Assembly: GCA_963989385.1 (NCBI GenBank)
Contig: OZ022501.1
Coordinates: forward strand, 96,146,979 to 96,210,978
DNA length: 64,000 nt
Source: Ctena decussata
Lineage: Eukaryota; Mollusca; Bivalvia; Lucinida; Lucinidae
Direction of reading: 5' to 3'
Made by a program: the position numbers and the translations under genes. Shown here piece by piece: positions 62,930 to 64,000 of this stretch; positions within the stretch are counted from its first letter, which is position 1; each line of letters begins with the position of its first letter. The notes below the pieces were generated by a model. The model saw only the letters and a list, made by a program, of their open reading frames with translations, had not been told where the DNA came from and did not search any database.

Positions 62930-63289
62930 TTTGTTGTCTTCTGACAACTCTTGTTAAATGTTTTGATATCTAATATTAACCCTTTTTTTATATCCATAAT
63001 TTGATTTTTGGATATTCATTAACTGAATTTTGGATATCACAAATTCATGGTTGAGTATTGGATATCCTAGACTTATGCACCAGTCATTTGCAGCCACCGC
63101 CGCGCTAGGGCTGGGGAATAGTGGGGATATTCACTTTTCACTCTGCAAAGCCCTATATGCCCTGCACTGTGGGGACATTTTTATGTCAAATCCCTGGTAA
63201 AGGTCTAAGCCCCCCCCCCAAGGGATTAGCTCTATTACAATTAGTTCTATTACATAAAACTTGTCACTCTCTTATTTTGCATTTTTTTT

Positions 63290-63925
63290 ATTATGCCCCC
63301 GAAGGAACTTCATGTAGCATATTAAAATCGCACCGTCTGTCCGTCTATCCATCCGTCCATTACAAATTGTGTGTCCGCCATAACTCAAAAATCTCTGAAG
63401 GGAATTTAATCAAACTTCACAGAAAGGTAGACCAAATTGAGAAGGTGTGTCAAGCACAAAATTTAGGCTCCCATGACCAAGGTCAAGGTCACAATCAAAG
63501 GTCATAGGTTTGACCCGTACAAGTCGTGTGTCCGCCATAACTCAAAATCCCCCGAAGTAAATTGAATCAAGTTTCACAGAAAGGTAAACCATAATGAGAA
63601 GGTGTGTCGCGCACAAAATTTAGGTTCCCATGACCAAGGTCAAGGTCACAATCAAAGGTCCGCAATATCAATTGTGTGTCCGCATTAACTGAAAACCCCC
63701 TGAAGTGAATTGAATCAAATTTCACGGAAAGGTAGACCAAAATGAGAACGTATGTTGCGCACAAAATTTAGGTTCCCATGACAGAGGGTCAAGGTCACCA
63801 TCAAAGGTCATGAGTTTGTCTTGTGTGGCTGCAATAACTCAAAAAACCCTGAAGTGAATAGAATCAAATTTCACAGAAAGGTAGACCAAAATGAGAAGGT
63901 GTGTCCCGCACAAAATTTAGGTTAA
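63290..63925. repeat. ~153-bp tandem repeat, about 3.7 units
   Basis: GTGTGTCCGCCATAACTCAA recurs at ~63368, 63524, 63675 and 63824. Each unit has 'GAATCAAATTTCACAGAAAG', 'GAAGGTGTGTC' and 'CCATGACCAAGGTCAAGGTC'. A CCGTCTGTCCGTCTATCCAT CCGTCC run precedes it and TATGCCCCCGAAGG stands at the left edge, so this is again a tandem-repeat-cored element that may continue past the window. Confidence 0.85.
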
Positions 63926-64000
63926 TTAATTAATGACTTTATTTATAGAGGAGGCTCAGTTGGACAAAATCCAATCTTCCCTGAGGTCCTCTTTTCAAAA

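Overview
The window reads as intergenic, transposon-dense DNA from an invertebrate animal nucleus, most likely a bivalve mollusc. The reasons are AT-rich sequence without bacterial gene density, CR1-like retrotransposons with PHD-type fingers and a 2A peptide, a PNMA/Arc-like gag, TIR elements filled with ~150-180 bp tandem repeats carrying GACGG runs and GACCTTGACCTT motifs, and many tRNA-derived SINEs. This taxonomic call is an inference. I recognise no host protein-coding gene; every long reading frame that I can assign belongs to a mobile element or a satellite.

Layout. 1-8.9 kb: short tandem repeats, two TIR elements with tandem-repeat cores (2614-3870, 3970-4959) and inverted repeats. 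8.9-21.9 kb: a LINE 3' scrap, a 389-bp LTR (9165-9553) with a primer-binding-site-like motif, two tandem tRNA-Thr-like sequences, a 5.0-kb TIR transposon with an 8-bp target duplication (10306-15334), an intact 773-residue Gag-like ORF (17838-20159), an inverted LTR copy (20204-20547) and a near-perfect 2 x 653-bp palindrome (20548-21881). 21.8-25.6 kb: a nearly complete CR1-like LINE (minus) with 2A, PHD fingers, endonuclease and RT, broken by one frameshift. 25.6-37.2 kb: MITEs, tRNA-Pro-derived SINEs, a 2.6-kb TIR element, and a tandem array of SINE-LINE chimeras with (GATA)n tails, split by a 3.2-kb foldback element built of 44-bp satellite units and flanked by an 8-bp target duplication. 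37-42 kb: LINE fragments, a TIR element, a hAT-like element and diverged repeats. 42.4-48.6 kb: a second multi-ORF LINE (minus). 49.8-60.3 kb: a Ty3/gypsy element (minus), decayed by frameshifts, whose 3' LTR is split by a 5'-truncated LINE and whose pol ends in C2H2-type finger(s) and an acidic tail. 60.4-64 kb: palindromic MITEs, a LINE 3' fragment, a further TIR element and a ~153-bp tandem repeat.

The least expected features are two sequences matching a type I hammerhead ribozyme on the minus strand (40107-40152 and 55893-55938). They have the same helix I, a conserved catalytic core and covarying palindromic helix III. One lies inside a hAT-like element and the other inside an insertion that interrupts the gypsy pol gene. 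Other points of interest are the 44-bp foldback element, the self-nesting SINE-LINE array, the 2A-bearing LINE and the gypsy integrase with C-terminal zinc finger. The elements do not form a pathway. Their order of insertion can be read from nesting: LINE in gypsy LTR, foldback in SINE-LINE, MITE in 5-kb transposon.
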